Source: Silvibacterium acidisoli (lineage in GTDB: Bacteria > Acidobacteriota > Terriglobia > Terriglobales > Acidobacteriaceae). From it: a stretch of 64,000 bases of DNA. The DNA lies in contig CP085323.1 of NCBI GenBank assembly GCA_022870745.1, forward strand, positions 1 through 64,000. Direction: 5' to 3'. The position numbers and the translations under genes were made by a program. The notes beneath the pieces are model-generated. The model searched no databases. It saw only the letters and a program-made list of their open reading frames with translations, and was not told where the DNA came from. The number at the start of each line of letters is the position of its first letter. The stretch's first letter is position 1. Positions 56,501-64,000 of the stretch are shown one piece after another.

Positions 56501-56828
56501 AGCCATGGAGAGTCTTGGGGACCTCGATCCATTGCCGGTACCAGACTGCTTCCTTCGGTCCCTTTTCACGCGGCTTGGCAGCCGGCCACGATGAGTCGTC
56601 AATCGAGGCACTTTCTCCGTGAGGAAGGTCTCCAACGTGGTAATGCCAATCGCCTGACGGCAGATTGCTCAATTCACCCAGCTGCGTCACGACCTTCTGC
56701 GCATCGGCCGGCAGAGACGAAATCATCGCCTGAGTGGCCTTGGCAGACTGAGCATAGATGGGAAAGGTAAAGGCAGAAAAGAAGATTGACGCAGCGACGA
56801 GAGCTGCGGACTTGGGGGGAATCTTCAC
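53532..56828 (-). CDS. Exported GH38 alpha-mannosidase
   Basis: A 1098-residue exported glycosidase. The signal peptide KIPPKSAALVAASIFFSAFTFPIYAQ starts at GTG 56828, with GGAGGA 6 bases upstream; the longer frame to 56867 has no such site. An N-terminal jelly-roll-like region (residues ~50-230) precedes the GH38 catalytic domain: MHLTGNSHIDAAWLWPATE (zinc ligands His and Asp), GGMWVEPDLNLPDGES and IGWNPDTFGYNWQMPQI, whose Asp is the nucleophile. The C-terminal GH38 beta-domains follow (DEVEVDNNVDWHEEHQLLKAAF). It should hydrolyse alpha-mannosides from host or environmental glycans in the periplasm. Stands alone with its own terminator. Confidence 0.93.
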   Translation of the reverse strand: MKIPPKSAALVAASIFFSAFTFPIYAQSAKATQAMISSLPADAQKVVTQLGELSNLPSGDWHYHVGDLPHGESASIDDSSWPAAKPREKGPKEAVWYRQWIEVPKTLHGYDLTGSRIWFKFEAHGDNGPMPMIIYFNGRRVALGEDLEPIVLFDSAKPGDKVLVAVKLLPTVSEKTFRGTQMKIDFSDSRPNPADERAEFLSAALLVPSISKNPSADNATLAKAISQVDLKALDAADQKKFDASLKEAQGTLEALRPLMSSVTMHLTGNSHIDAAWLWPATETVDVVKRTFSTALQLMNEYPDYTYTQSAAQYNEWMADKYPEMNEQIKQRIKEGRWEVVGGMWVEPDLNLPDGESTARSILLGKRFFQKEYGVDVRIGWNPDTFGYNWQMPQIYKKSGIDYFVTQKMSWNDTNQLPLKLFYWESPDGSKVLTYFPHGYGNNNLSPVRLSEDLKAAREDSTGMTDMMDLYGVGDHGGGPTRSILDEGNRWAKSDLVIPKMHFGTAKSYFDSVENDIAPESPTWDYDKIATGFHAPDAVEGKVAIPTWKDELYLEYHRGVFTTQAGHKRYLREAPEWTLNAEKFASLAWLDGDAYPNDELTDAWKKITFNGFHDLAAGSGIGIIYKDAAKEFEHVRLEDNAIDEAALKTLAARVDTAGNGVALLIMNPLAWERSGLVTANVQMPAAAESVSVVDAQGHVLPSKVLSSDEKTHSFKLLIDAKNLPSIGYEVVRVVPGKKPFASDVKAEGLTLENATIKVTVDKSTGCITSLYDKKAQFESIAKGGCGNELQLFHDLPQDYDAWNIDPGTLDKPPVKLDQADSVELTEQGPLRDVIRVTHHTEKSKFVQDIILYNGHDEVEVDNNVDWHEEHQLLKAAFPLAASSAKATYEIPYGSIERPTTRNNSWEKARFEVPAQRWADEGDGKNGFSLINDSKYGYDGVDNVLRLSLLRAPTSPDPVADRGEQHFRYALYPHSSDWKSAMTVRHGYDFNVAPIAVQVESHSGTMPARHSFVSVTPENVVLTAMKKAEDSDALVFHLYEWAGKAGTVELTLPAGATSATETNLLEAPQGDALQVTGGKVSVPVKPYEILAIKAGYTPAK

Positions 56829-56876
56829 GAACGGTCCTCCAGAGGCTCTACTGTCCGAAAACAGCAACTTGGCGGA

Positions 56877-59330
56877 TTATAGCTGAGAAGGCAGGTTCGT
56901 TGATTCTCGCAGGTTCTCCTGCAGCAGCACCGCGGTCTCTTCTGCAGTCTGCGGCAGCGCGTAGAGAAAGCCCTGCAACACATCGCAGCCAAGCTCTCGC
57001 AGGATGGCAGCCTGCTCTTCACGTTCGACACCTTCCGCCACGACCTCCAGGCCGAGGCTGTGTGACATGGAGATGATCGCCTGCACAATTGCATAAGAGC
57101 CGTCAGGCTCTGCGATGCGATCGATGAAGGAGTGGTCGATCTTCAACGTCTGAATCGGCAGTTCATGAAGATTGCGTAAAGAAGAATACCCTGTCCCAAA
57201 GTCGTCCACGGAGAAGCGCACACCCAGGTTGGAGAGGTCGTGCATCTGCCGTGCGATTTCCTTGAGATTGCGCATCATGCTCGTCTCAGTCAGCTCGATA
57301 TCGAGGAATCTCGGATCGGTGCCGAAGGTAGACAATACTTCCTTCACCTGGGCGGAAAAATCTGTACGCATGAACTGCAGCGGCGAAACATTCACTCCTA
57401 CACGAACGGGAGCAATCCCCTGCTGTTCCCACTTCGAAATCTGACGGCAGACCTCTTCTAGAACCCAGCGTCCCAGGGGCATAATGAGTCCGCTCTCTTC
57501 GGCGATGGGGATGAAGCGGTCGGGCGGAATCACTCCGAGTAGAGGATGAGAGAGCCGCAGCAGGGCTTCGAGGCCCGTAAGCGTGCCCGAATCGGTGTAC
57601 TGCGCCTGGTAGCAGAGGCGGAAGCCTCCGTCTTTGAGACAGCGGCGGATATAGGACTCGATCTCGTTGGCTTCGTTTGCAGACTGAGAGATCTCGTGTG
57701 AAACAAAAAGATATTGGTTGCCGCCCGAATTTTTTGCCCTGTACATCGCCACATCCGATGCGCGCCACAGGTCCTGTGAGTCGATGCCGTCGTCGGGAAA
57801 CATTGCGATGCCGATGCTGGCTGAAAGCTCGAGGGTGTAGCCCTCGGCAGTAAAGGGCAGGCGAATTTCATGAAGCAGTCCTGAAACTACGCGTTCCGCG
57901 TCGGCAGCTGAAGTCAGGCCTCCCAAGAGCACTGTGAATTCTTCGCCCCCGGAACGAGCCACCGTATCGGTCGCTCGCAGGCGCGACGAAAGGCGATCCG
58001 CGAGTGTCTTCAGGCTGAGATCGCCCACGCCATGGCCATAGGTGTCGTTGATCTGTTTGAAGCGGTCGAGATCGAGGCAGATGACCGCAACCTTGTTGCC
58101 GCGGCGGGCCGCCGTGGCCAGGGTCTGCGCCATGCGGTCTTTCAACAGCAGCCGATTCGGCAGGCCAGTCAGTGCGTCGTGATTAGCCTGGTGAAGCAGC
58201 CGGTCATGCATCTCCACGCGTTCGGTTACATCCTGTACCAGCGAAAAGCGGCCCAGGTGGTTCTCGAACAGGATGCCGTGCGAGGAGATTTCGGCCTGCA
58301 GGCGCGTTCCGTCTTTACGAATGTGCGTCCACGGGCCGGAGACGCGCGGCTCGGGCACGGTATCGAGGAACTGGCGCTCGAAGGCTGCTTTCTCCTCGGG
58401 CGCATGCAGGTCGCGGAGATTCATCCGCATAAACTCTCCCTGCGAGTACCCGTACTGCAGCACGGCTGCCTCATTCACACGGAGAAAGTCGAGAGTGATG
58501 CGTTCTGTGATCCACATGGGGTGCGGATTGCCGTCGAAGAGAATACGGTAGTCTTCGCGCTGCTTGCCCGCATGCTGAATCTCGTCCTCCAGCAGGGTGA
58601 GGATCATGCCGAACTCTACGAAAAATTTCGGAATATTCCACCACTCAGGCGAAAGCGTGTGGTGGGGGAAGTAAAGCGCCACCCCGATGGCCAGGGGAAA
58701 GACAACCGACCAGGTCACCAGCCCGGCTACCCCGGTAATGACACCCATCGTCCTGCGGCCAAAGTCCTGTGCATAGAGCACAGCGTTCAGCAGATAAAGC
58801 TCAGTCAGGACGGGATAGATTCCCAGAATCGCGTAGTCCGGATTGCGCACCGCCAGGAACGAGGTGTAGAACGCGACCGCGGAAAACAGGTAGGCGACCA
58901 GCAATAACAGGCGGCGACGGCGCCATACCTGCCAGACCGCAATCAGGATGCATCCCTGCGTAAAAGCGATCAACGGCAGCAGCAGCCAGAAGTTCGTGAT
59001 GTCGAACTGCGTCAGAAATACAAGAATCGAGGCCGGGCCGGTCAGCAGGAAGATTTTCTTCAGCGTGCCGCGTGGCCCCAGCTCCGCACGGTCGGCGGCC
59101 AGCAGGAATGCCGCAGCGGCGAGAAGCAGCATGACCAGGCCGCTGGAGGTCTTTAGCGCAATGAGCGCGGGGGAGGATGGGTTGGGCAGCAGGATTACGA
59201 AATGGGTAACAACGCATGCCCAGCCGACCATCCAGTAGCGAAGACGCGGAGACGGACGTTTGCGATAGATGGACCCGAAAAGCAGAACCAGCAAGGCCAG
59301 GATGAGAATGTCCAGCAGTGTGCCCTGCAT
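56877..59330 (-). CDS. Membrane PAS-GGDEF-EAL cyclic-di-GMP protein
   Basis: An 817-residue protein: six to seven N-terminal membrane helices (MASE-like, residues 1-240), a PAS domain (~260-370, ILFDGNPHPMWITE...IRKDGTRLQAEI), GGDEF (HDALTGLPNRLLLKDR, GGEEF at the active loop) and EAL. Five residues before GGEEF is RATD, an RxxD inhibitory I-site. The EAL domain keeps LTGLEALLRL, NVSPLQF, DIELTETSM, VDDFGTGYSSL, LKIDHSF and AEGVE, so both synthase and phosphodiesterase halves appear functional. It could steer exopolysaccharide output, but no direct link is visible. ATG at 59330. Confidence 0.93.
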   Translation of the reverse strand: MQGTLLDILILALLVLLFGSIYRKRPSPRLRYWMVGWACVVTHFVILLPNPSSPALIALKTSSGLVMLLLAAAAFLLAADRAELGPRGTLKKIFLLTGPASILVFLTQFDITNFWLLLPLIAFTQGCILIAVWQVWRRRRLLLLVAYLFSAVAFYTSFLAVRNPDYAILGIYPVLTELYLLNAVLYAQDFGRRTMGVITGVAGLVTWSVVFPLAIGVALYFPHHTLSPEWWNIPKFFVEFGMILTLLEDEIQHAGKQREDYRILFDGNPHPMWITERITLDFLRVNEAAVLQYGYSQGEFMRMNLRDLHAPEEKAAFERQFLDTVPEPRVSGPWTHIRKDGTRLQAEISSHGILFENHLGRFSLVQDVTERVEMHDRLLHQANHDALTGLPNRLLLKDRMAQTLATAARRGNKVAVICLDLDRFKQINDTYGHGVGDLSLKTLADRLSSRLRATDTVARSGGEEFTVLLGGLTSAADAERVVSGLLHEIRLPFTAEGYTLELSASIGIAMFPDDGIDSQDLWRASDVAMYRAKNSGGNQYLFVSHEISQSANEANEIESYIRRCLKDGGFRLCYQAQYTDSGTLTGLEALLRLSHPLLGVIPPDRFIPIAEESGLIMPLGRWVLEEVCRQISKWEQQGIAPVRVGVNVSPLQFMRTDFSAQVKEVLSTFGTDPRFLDIELTETSMMRNLKEIARQMHDLSNLGVRFSVDDFGTGYSSLRNLHELPIQTLKIDHSFIDRIAEPDGSYAIVQAIISMSHSLGLEVVAEGVEREEQAAILRELGCDVLQGFLYALPQTAEETAVLLQENLRESTNLPSQL

Positions 59331-59462
59331 CAGCGAACCACACTTCCCGCGCGGACTCCATGCGCAACTGCAGAATGGGCACTACCACAGACCGCATGCG
59401 CAGTCAGGAAATGATCTAAATCAATCGGGAAATAAGATGATTGTCCGGTAAAAAAGGTCGGC

Positions 59463-59539
<77 letters not shown>

Positions 59540-59641
59540 GAGCTGAACCGGAACATACGTTGCAGCTGCGTTCGTGACTCGATCCCAGGCAACAACCGTA
59601 CTTTTGGACTTTACCATAGGAACAATCCGCATGCCAGCCCT

Positions 59642-59818
59642 TCAACGCTTTTCGGCTGAAGACCCCTGGTTCTTTATGATCGCGAGCGTCCGTTGCGCAG
59701 CCGCGTCGTAAACAGGAACCGCCATGGCAATAGCGGTCGAGCCTAACATCCAGGCCATTGCCCTAAAGGTCTCCGCTGCGCGTAACTGCTCTGTCCACTG
59801 CGCCAGATTCCGGTCCAT
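59642..59818 (-). CDS. Small hypothetical protein (58 residues)
   Basis: MDRNLAQWTEQLRAAETFRA is amphipathic, followed by a hydrophobic stretch MAWMLGSTAIAMAVPVYDAA and a basic tail. The open frame reaches 59872, but the upstream extension (KLQKERRKRR) is very basic and the ATG at 59818 with an AAGGCGA-like site is preferred. It could be a small membrane-associated protein; I do not recognise a family and it may not be a real gene. Confidence 0.4.
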   Translation of the reverse strand: MDRNLAQWTEQLRAAETFRAMAWMLGSTAIAMAVPVYDAAAQRTLAIIKNQGSSAEKR

Positions 59819-59970
59819 TCGTCTTTTTCGCCTTTCTTTCTGCAACTTTCGCAACGATCCAGATACCTGCACGGATTCTAGTAAACCTATGAAATTGTGA
59901 GCTATACCCCATCGGTGTTAAAGCACTACAACACTCCGTTCATTACCTGGAACCGGTAGACTTGATTTCT

Positions 59971-60846
59971 GTGGCGCAACTTATCGTGAATGCTGACGAC
60001 TTTGGCCTGACCGCCGGAGTCAACGAGTCCGTTCTAGCCCTGCACCGGGCCGGAGTCCTCACCTCCGCAACCTTGATGGCGACGGCCAGCCACTTCGGCG
60101 CAGCCGCAGCCGAAGCGATTCCCTCCCCGGACCTGGGGGTGGGCTGCCACGTAATCCTGGTCGATGGCACGCCGGAGCTGCCACCGGAGGATGTGCCCAA
60201 CCTTGCACCCGGGGGCCGTTTCCGGCCGACGCTAGGTGCCTTCGTCACCGACCTCATGCTCGGCCGCATTCCCGAAGGTGAGATCCAGAGCGAGGCCATC
60301 GCGCAGATACGCAAGCTCCAGGCAGCGGAGGTCCACGTCACGCATCTCGACACCCATAAGCACTCGCATATGTTCGGCCGGGTACTGCGCCCGGTCCTGC
60401 AGGCGGCAATGCTGACCGGGGTCCGCGCCATCCGCAATCCCTTTGAACCGGAGTGGGCGCTGGCCGCAACCGGCAATGCTCCTTTTACCCGGCGGCTGCA
60501 GGTGAAGCTGCTACGCACGCGACGGGCAGGTTTTCTGAGGATGGTTCACCAGGCCGGGCTGGCTACGACCGACGGAGCCGTCGGAGTCCTCGCCACCGGT
60601 ACCCTCGACGCAAAGATTGTCCGCAGCCTGCTTGAAGCCATGCCCGAAGGCCTGTGGGAGCTGGTCTGCCACCCCGGCTATAACGACGCAGCCCTGGCAA
60701 ATGTCCGCACACGCCTGCGCGAGTCCCGCGAGGTGGAACACGAGGCGCTGCTCGAGGCCGTACCGGCCTTCGCCGGCCGGCACCGGCTTATTCATTTTGG
60801 AGACATTGCGCGCCCAACCGCATCCGAACAACGAGGCACTGCATGA
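59971..60846 (+). CDS. YdjC/ChbG-HpnK-type carbohydrate deacetylase
   Basis: A ~291-residue metal-dependent deacetylase. The metal site is NADDFGLT near the N terminus and THLDTHKHSHMFG about residue 130; VGCHVILVDGTPELP and LVCHPGYND complete the pattern. Family members (ChbG, HpnK) remove N-acetyl groups from GlcNAc-type sugars or glycolipids. The gene overlaps bshA by four bases (ATGA). BshA makes GlcNAc-malate and the next bacillithiol step is a deacetylation, so this enzyme could perform it; BshB is normally LmbE-like. Start is GTG 59971 (TTG 59962 possible); TAGACT ends 8 bases upstream, with no ribosome binding site. Confidence 0.85.
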   Translation: MAQLIVNADDFGLTAGVNESVLALHRAGVLTSATLMATASHFGAAAAEAIPSPDLGVGCHVILVDGTPELPPEDVPNLAPGGRFRPTLGAFVTDLMLGRIPEGEIQSEAIAQIRKLQAAEVHVTHLDTHKHSHMFGRVLRPVLQAAMLTGVRAIRNPFEPEWALAATGNAPFTRRLQVKLLRTRRAGFLRMVHQAGLATTDGAVGVLATGTLDAKIVRSLLEAMPEGLWELVCHPGYNDAALANVRTRLRESREVEHEALLEAVPAFAGRHRLIHFGDIARPTASEQRGTA

Positions 60847-61991
60847 AGATTGGAATTACCTGCTATCCCACCTACGGCGGCAGCGGCGTGGTGGCCACCG
60901 AACTGGGTATCGAGCTGGCCGCGGCTGGACACGAAATTCACTTCATCACCTACTCGCAGCCCTTTCGCCTGACGGGACGCGAGCATGGCATCTTCTACCA
61001 CGAGGTGCCGGTCTCGAATTATCCGCTCTTCGAATATCCGCCGTACGACCTGGCGCTGGCGACACGCATGTCAGAGGTCGCCGCCTACTACCAGCTCGAC
61101 CTGCTGCATGTGCACTACGCCATTCCGCATTCCATTTCGGCTTATCTCGCCCGGCAGATGCTGGTGGAGCGCAAGCAGCGCCTTCCCTTCGTGACCACGC
61201 TGCACGGGACCGACATTACGCTGGTCGGCCTCGACCACTCCTACCTGCCGATTACCCGTTTCGGCATCGAGGAGAGCGACGGCGTGACGGCCATCTCGAA
61301 CTATTTGCGCGAGAAGACGCAGGAGCAGTTCCACGTCAAGAACGAGATCGAGGTCATTACGAACTTCGTCAACTGCGACGTCTATTCGCCACTCAGCAAT
61401 GAGATTCGCGAGGCGGGGCGCAGCCAGTTCGCGCAGCCGGGCGAAAAGATCCTGGTTCACCTGTCGAACTTCCGCCCAGTCAAGCGCGCAGTCGATGCCG
61501 TGGAGGTCTTCGCGCGTGTTAACCGTGAAGTTCCATCGCGCCTGCTGCTGGTCGGCGATGGCCCGGACCGTTCACAATCCGAATGGCTGGCGCAGCGCTA
61601 CGGTATTCAGGACCGCATCCACTTCCTCGGCAAGCAGTCGAGCGTGAACGAACTGCTGCCGCTCGCCGACCTGATGCTGATGCCAAGCGAGATGGAATCC
61701 TTCGGCCTCGTCGCGCTCGAAGCCATGGCCTGCCGAGTACCCACAATCGCTACCCGCGTGGGGGGTGTTCCGGAGCTGATCGAAGACGGAGTGAATGGCT
61801 ACCTCTTCCCTGTCGGCGCCGTGGACGAGATGGCAAGGGCAGCGATCGGCCTGCTGAGCGACGAGCAGAAGCTCGAAGCCATGCGGCTTGCCGGCCGGCA
61901 GACCGCGCAGAAGAAGTTCTGCACGACGAAGATCATTCCTCAGTACGAGGCTTACTACAAACGCGTGCTCGACCGCGCCGCAGCGGTGTGA
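60843..61991 (+). CDS. bshA: N-acetyl-alpha-D-glucosaminyl L-malate synthase (bacillithiol biosynthesis)
   Basis: A 382-residue GT4 glycosyltransferase catalysing UDP-GlcNAc + L-malate to GlcNAc-Mal, first step of bacillithiol synthesis. The BshA-type N terminus MKIGITCYPTYGGSGVVATELG and HYAIPHSISAYLAR, with the VTTLHGTDITLVG segment, are highly diagnostic. The C-terminal domain has HLSNFRPVKR, LLVGDGPDRS and the E-x7-E pattern SEMESFGLVALEAMA, then GVPELIEDGVNGYLF. Translationally coupled to the upstream deacetylase gene (ATGA overlap). Its 3' end overlaps the convergent histidine-kinase gene by 37 bases. Confidence 0.93.
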   Translation: MKIGITCYPTYGGSGVVATELGIELAAAGHEIHFITYSQPFRLTGREHGIFYHEVPVSNYPLFEYPPYDLALATRMSEVAAYYQLDLLHVHYAIPHSISAYLARQMLVERKQRLPFVTTLHGTDITLVGLDHSYLPITRFGIEESDGVTAISNYLREKTQEQFHVKNEIEVITNFVNCDVYSPLSNEIREAGRSQFAQPGEKILVHLSNFRPVKRAVDAVEVFARVNREVPSRLLLVGDGPDRSQSEWLAQRYGIQDRIHFLGKQSSVNELLPLADLMLMPSEMESFGLVALEAMACRVPTIATRVGGVPELIEDGVNGYLFPVGAVDEMARAAIGLLSDEQKLEAMRLAGRQTAQKKFCTTKIIPQYEAYYKRVLDRAAAV

Positions 61992-63298
61992 ATGGCGTCA
62001 TCGGCATCGTGAACGAGCGGAATCGCAAGCGTCACTTTTGTCCCGCGTCCGGGATTGCTGGTGATGTCGAAGTGGGCGGCGTCTCCATAAAGCACCTCGA
62101 GCCGCTCGCGGACGTTCTTCATGCCGATGCCGGTGCCGCGCAGGACGCCGCTGGTGTGGGCGCGTCCCGGCGCAATGCCGACACCATCGTCCTCCACTTC
62201 GATGAGGCACTTGCCACCTTCAATCCGGCTACGAAGGGTGATAGTGCCGCCGCTGATACGGGGCTCAAGCCCATGCTTGATGCTGTTCTCGACCAGCGGC
62301 TGCAGGAGCATGCTGGGAACAGGCAGTTCCAGTGTCGCCGGTTCGAGCTCCTTCACCACTTTCAGCTTGTCGGCACCGAAGCGCACCACCTCGATGCCCA
62401 GATAATCATCGGTGAAGCTCAACTCATCGCGCAGCAGGATGAAGGAGTCGTGATCGCGCAGCAGCGCCCGCAGGATGTTGGCCAGCTTCACGATCAGCTC
62501 GCGGGCCTGCTCAGGCCGGAAGCGAACCAGCGAGGCAATGGAGTTTAGCGTGTTGAAAAGGAAGTGCGGATTGATCTGCCGCTGCAGCGCGTCAAGCCTT
62601 GCCTCGAGCAGCAGCCGCTTCTGTTCTTCGAACATGCGCTCCGTGCGGATCGCATTCCAGATCTTTAAAGGAATGCCTACGACCATGGCCGCGCAGGTCC
62701 ACATCGCAAGCCGGATCGGCCAGCTGTCTGTCACGAGCGCGAACAGGCGATGCGGATACATGGCCGCCAGCCACTCGCGCGCAATCTCCATACCGACAAT
62801 GAACATCAGCAGCAATACCTGGCGGTCGAAGCGCGGCTGGCGCAGGTTGCGACGCACCCAGCGGTAGATACTGAGATCGACAAACGGAGAGAACGACCAG
62901 ACCTCTTCCTCTTCAACGAACTGGCCGTAGAGCCCGGCGATGATCGCCACGGCCAGGTCGAACGGCAGCGCTAGATATTCGTGGTGCAGCATAGCGGGCA
63001 GTGAGAGCACCAGCGCTCCAGCGAGCGCCGAGAGCGGGCCCAGCAGGATGCCGAGAATGATCGTCGTCTCAAAGGAAATATCCGCGGCGTAGAAATTTGG
63101 CACAATCACGCGCACCCATACGCCCAGCCCCAGTGGGATACAGATGAAGGCCAGCAGGCCGAGGATCTGCGACGGTCTACGGTTCTGCGCCAGCAGCATG
63201 TTCTGAAAGGAGCGCGCACGCCCGAGAGCGCTCGAAACCGCCGCCGCCACGCCCAGCTTGACCAACAGCGTGATAAGAATGAGTTTGGACTCGATCAC
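61955..63298 (-). CDS. LytS/YehU-type sensor histidine kinase (orphan)
   Basis: A 447-residue membrane kinase. Residues ~1-210 form several helices of a 5TM-LYT-like sensor (ISFETTIILGILLGPLSALAGA). The dimerisation domain is LDALQRQINPHFLFNTLNSIASLVRF, with the phosphorylated His in NPHFLFN; the HATPase has VPSMLLQPLVENSIKHGLE, EVEDDGVGI and GIGMKNVRERLEVLYG. These kinases usually pair with a LytTR response regulator encoded next door, but none is in the window. Start codon is GTG. Its last 37 bases overlap bshA tail to tail. Confidence 0.92.
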   Translation of the reverse strand: MIESKLILITLLVKLGVAAAVSSALGRARSFQNMLLAQNRRPSQILGLLAFICIPLGLGVWVRVIVPNFYAADISFETTIILGILLGPLSALAGALVLSLPAMLHHEYLALPFDLAVAIIAGLYGQFVEEEEVWSFSPFVDLSIYRWVRRNLRQPRFDRQVLLLMFIVGMEIAREWLAAMYPHRLFALVTDSWPIRLAMWTCAAMVVGIPLKIWNAIRTERMFEEQKRLLLEARLDALQRQINPHFLFNTLNSIASLVRFRPEQARELIVKLANILRALLRDHDSFILLRDELSFTDDYLGIEVVRFGADKLKVVKELEPATLELPVPSMLLQPLVENSIKHGLEPRISGGTITLRSRIEGGKCLIEVEDDGVGIAPGRAHTSGVLRGTGIGMKNVRERLEVLYGDAAHFDITSNPGRGTKVTLAIPLVHDADDAIHTAAARSSTRL

Positions 63299-63496
63299 AG
63301 GACGAGTTTACGCTTTCTCACCAATGGCTTTCGGATTCACCATCGAGATCACAGAGAGAGGCGTTCACCGCAAAGGCGGCTTTGCGGTGAATGCTTTTTA
63401 TTTACTCCCCGCCGCCAGCCCTCCGGAATTGTCACAACCTCGTCATCCTTTTGCTGCTGAATCGATCCCCTTTGCTCACGCATCTATAATGTAGCC

Positions 63497-64000
63497 ATGC
63501 CGTTGAAGGACGTTCACAAGGTAGCCGATGCCGACTTCCCCACCCGCTGGGGACACTTTCGCATCCTCGGATTTACTGGAACATCCGTGAATCCCGAGCC
63601 CTGCTGTAACGGCCACAAGGCTCCCGAAGAAAAGCACGAAGAGATGGTCGCGGTCGTTATGGGCGATATTCACGCCGCACCTCCGATCGTTCGCATCCAC
63701 TCCCAATGCCTCACTGGCGATGTCTTTCACTCGCTGCGCTGCGATTGCCGCCAGCAGCTTGAACTGGCGCTTGCGAAAGTCGCCGAAGAAGGCACTGGCG
63801 TCATCCTGTACGAGCAGAAGGAAGGCCGTGGCATCGGCCTGATGGCGAAGCTGAAGGCTTACGAATTACAGGACCAGGGACTCGACACCGTCGAAGCCAA
63901 CGTGCAGCTCGGCTACAAACCTGACTGCCGCGACTTCGAAATGCCGGCCGCGGTGCTGAAGGCGATGAAGCTGCCGGCCGTGCGCCTGATTACGAACAAT
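63497..64000 (+). CDS. ribA: GTP cyclohydrolase II (3' truncated by window edge)
   Basis: The frame runs from ATG 63497 to the window end without a stop (168 residues seen). GTP cyclohydrolase II opens the riboflavin pathway. The zinc ligands Cys71, Cys82 and Cys84 are in CLTGDVFHSLRCDCRQQL, preceded by VRIHSQ; the GTP site includes LYEQKEGRGIGLMAKLKAYELQD. An N-terminal stretch of ~20 residues (residues 28-47, NPEPCCNGHKAP) looks inserted between the first strands. TATAAT (63485-63490) ends 6 bases before the ATG and no Shine-Dalgarno exists, suggesting a leaderless transcript. No ribB domain is fused at its N terminus. Confidence 0.92.
   Translation, partial: MPLKDVHKVADADFPTRWGHFRILGFTGTSVNPEPCCNGHKAPEEKHEEMVAVVMGDIHAAPPIVRIHSQCLTGDVFHSLRCDCRQQLELALAKVAEEGTGVILYEQKEGRGIGLMAKLKAYELQDQGLDTVEANVQLGYKPDCRDFEMPAAVLKAMKLPAVRLITNN

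Overview
The window reads as an ordinary chromosomal stretch of a moderately GC-rich Acidobacteriota genome, most likely class Terriglobia (Acidobacteriaceae-like). The main reasons are a very large Oar-type TonB-dependent receptor with an N-terminal carboxypeptidase-regulatory-like domain, an 'acidobacterial duplicated orphan permease' (ADOP), a one-chain fused E1 alpha/beta 2-oxoacid dehydrogenase, and a secreted FG-GAP/Ig-like protein with a characteristic C-terminal tail. Genes are dense on both strands. I see no phage, insertion sequence, integrase, CRISPR array or replication origin. Both window edges cut genes: a PP2C-type phosphatase on the left and GTP cyclohydrolase II on the right.

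Layout. 0-7 kb: end of a SpoIIE-like phosphatase, fused E1, K+-independent proton-pumping pyrophosphatase, a second membrane SpoIIE-like phosphatase, DinB-like protein. 7-12.2 kb: a glycine-betaine-type ABC importer in overlapping genes, an OafA-type acyltransferase, a P-loop kinase. 12.4-16.6 kb: glycolytic block gap-ridA-pgk-tpiA, then a small Rieske ferredoxin. 16.6-19.1 kb: an alpha/beta hydrolase, then an overlooked 53-residue zinc-ribbon gene overlapping a catalytically degenerate hydrolase, then DoxX. 19.3-23.0 kb: a compact four-gene cluster that looks like a minimal chaperone-usher-type surface fibre system (subunit, chaperone, outer-membrane barrel, second subunit). 23.0-25.9 kb: a secreted-protein gene with an apparent frameshift, then groES-groEL under a CIRCE-like operator. 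26.3-33.2 kb: the TonB-dependent receptor, a Dabb protein, the FG-GAP protein.

33.2-47.3 kb: housekeeping and accessory genes (YdcF-like, Sua5/YrdC, SpoU methyltransferase, RarA, Gfo/Idh/MocA oxidoreductase, GH20, ADOP permease, DoxX-like, PD40 propeller pair, tandem cyclophilins). 47.4-53.0 kb: an exopolysaccharide polymerisation/export operon (Wzc-like BY-kinase, Wza-like exporter, Wzy-like polymerase, unknown secreted protein) with no glycosyltransferases. 53.5-64 kb: GH38 alpha-mannosidase, GGDEF-EAL protein, tRNA-Val(UAC), a YdjC/ChbG-type deacetylase overlapping bshA (bacillithiol pathway), an orphan LytS-type kinase and ribA.

The most unusual items are the minimal usher-like operon, the YdjC-bshA pairing, the zinc-ribbon/pseudo-hydrolase overlap, and a recurring pattern of -10-like TANNNT hexamers 6-10 bases before start codons that lack a Shine-Dalgarno sequence, which suggests leaderless transcripts. 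All functional calls come from reading motifs by eye; no database search was possible.
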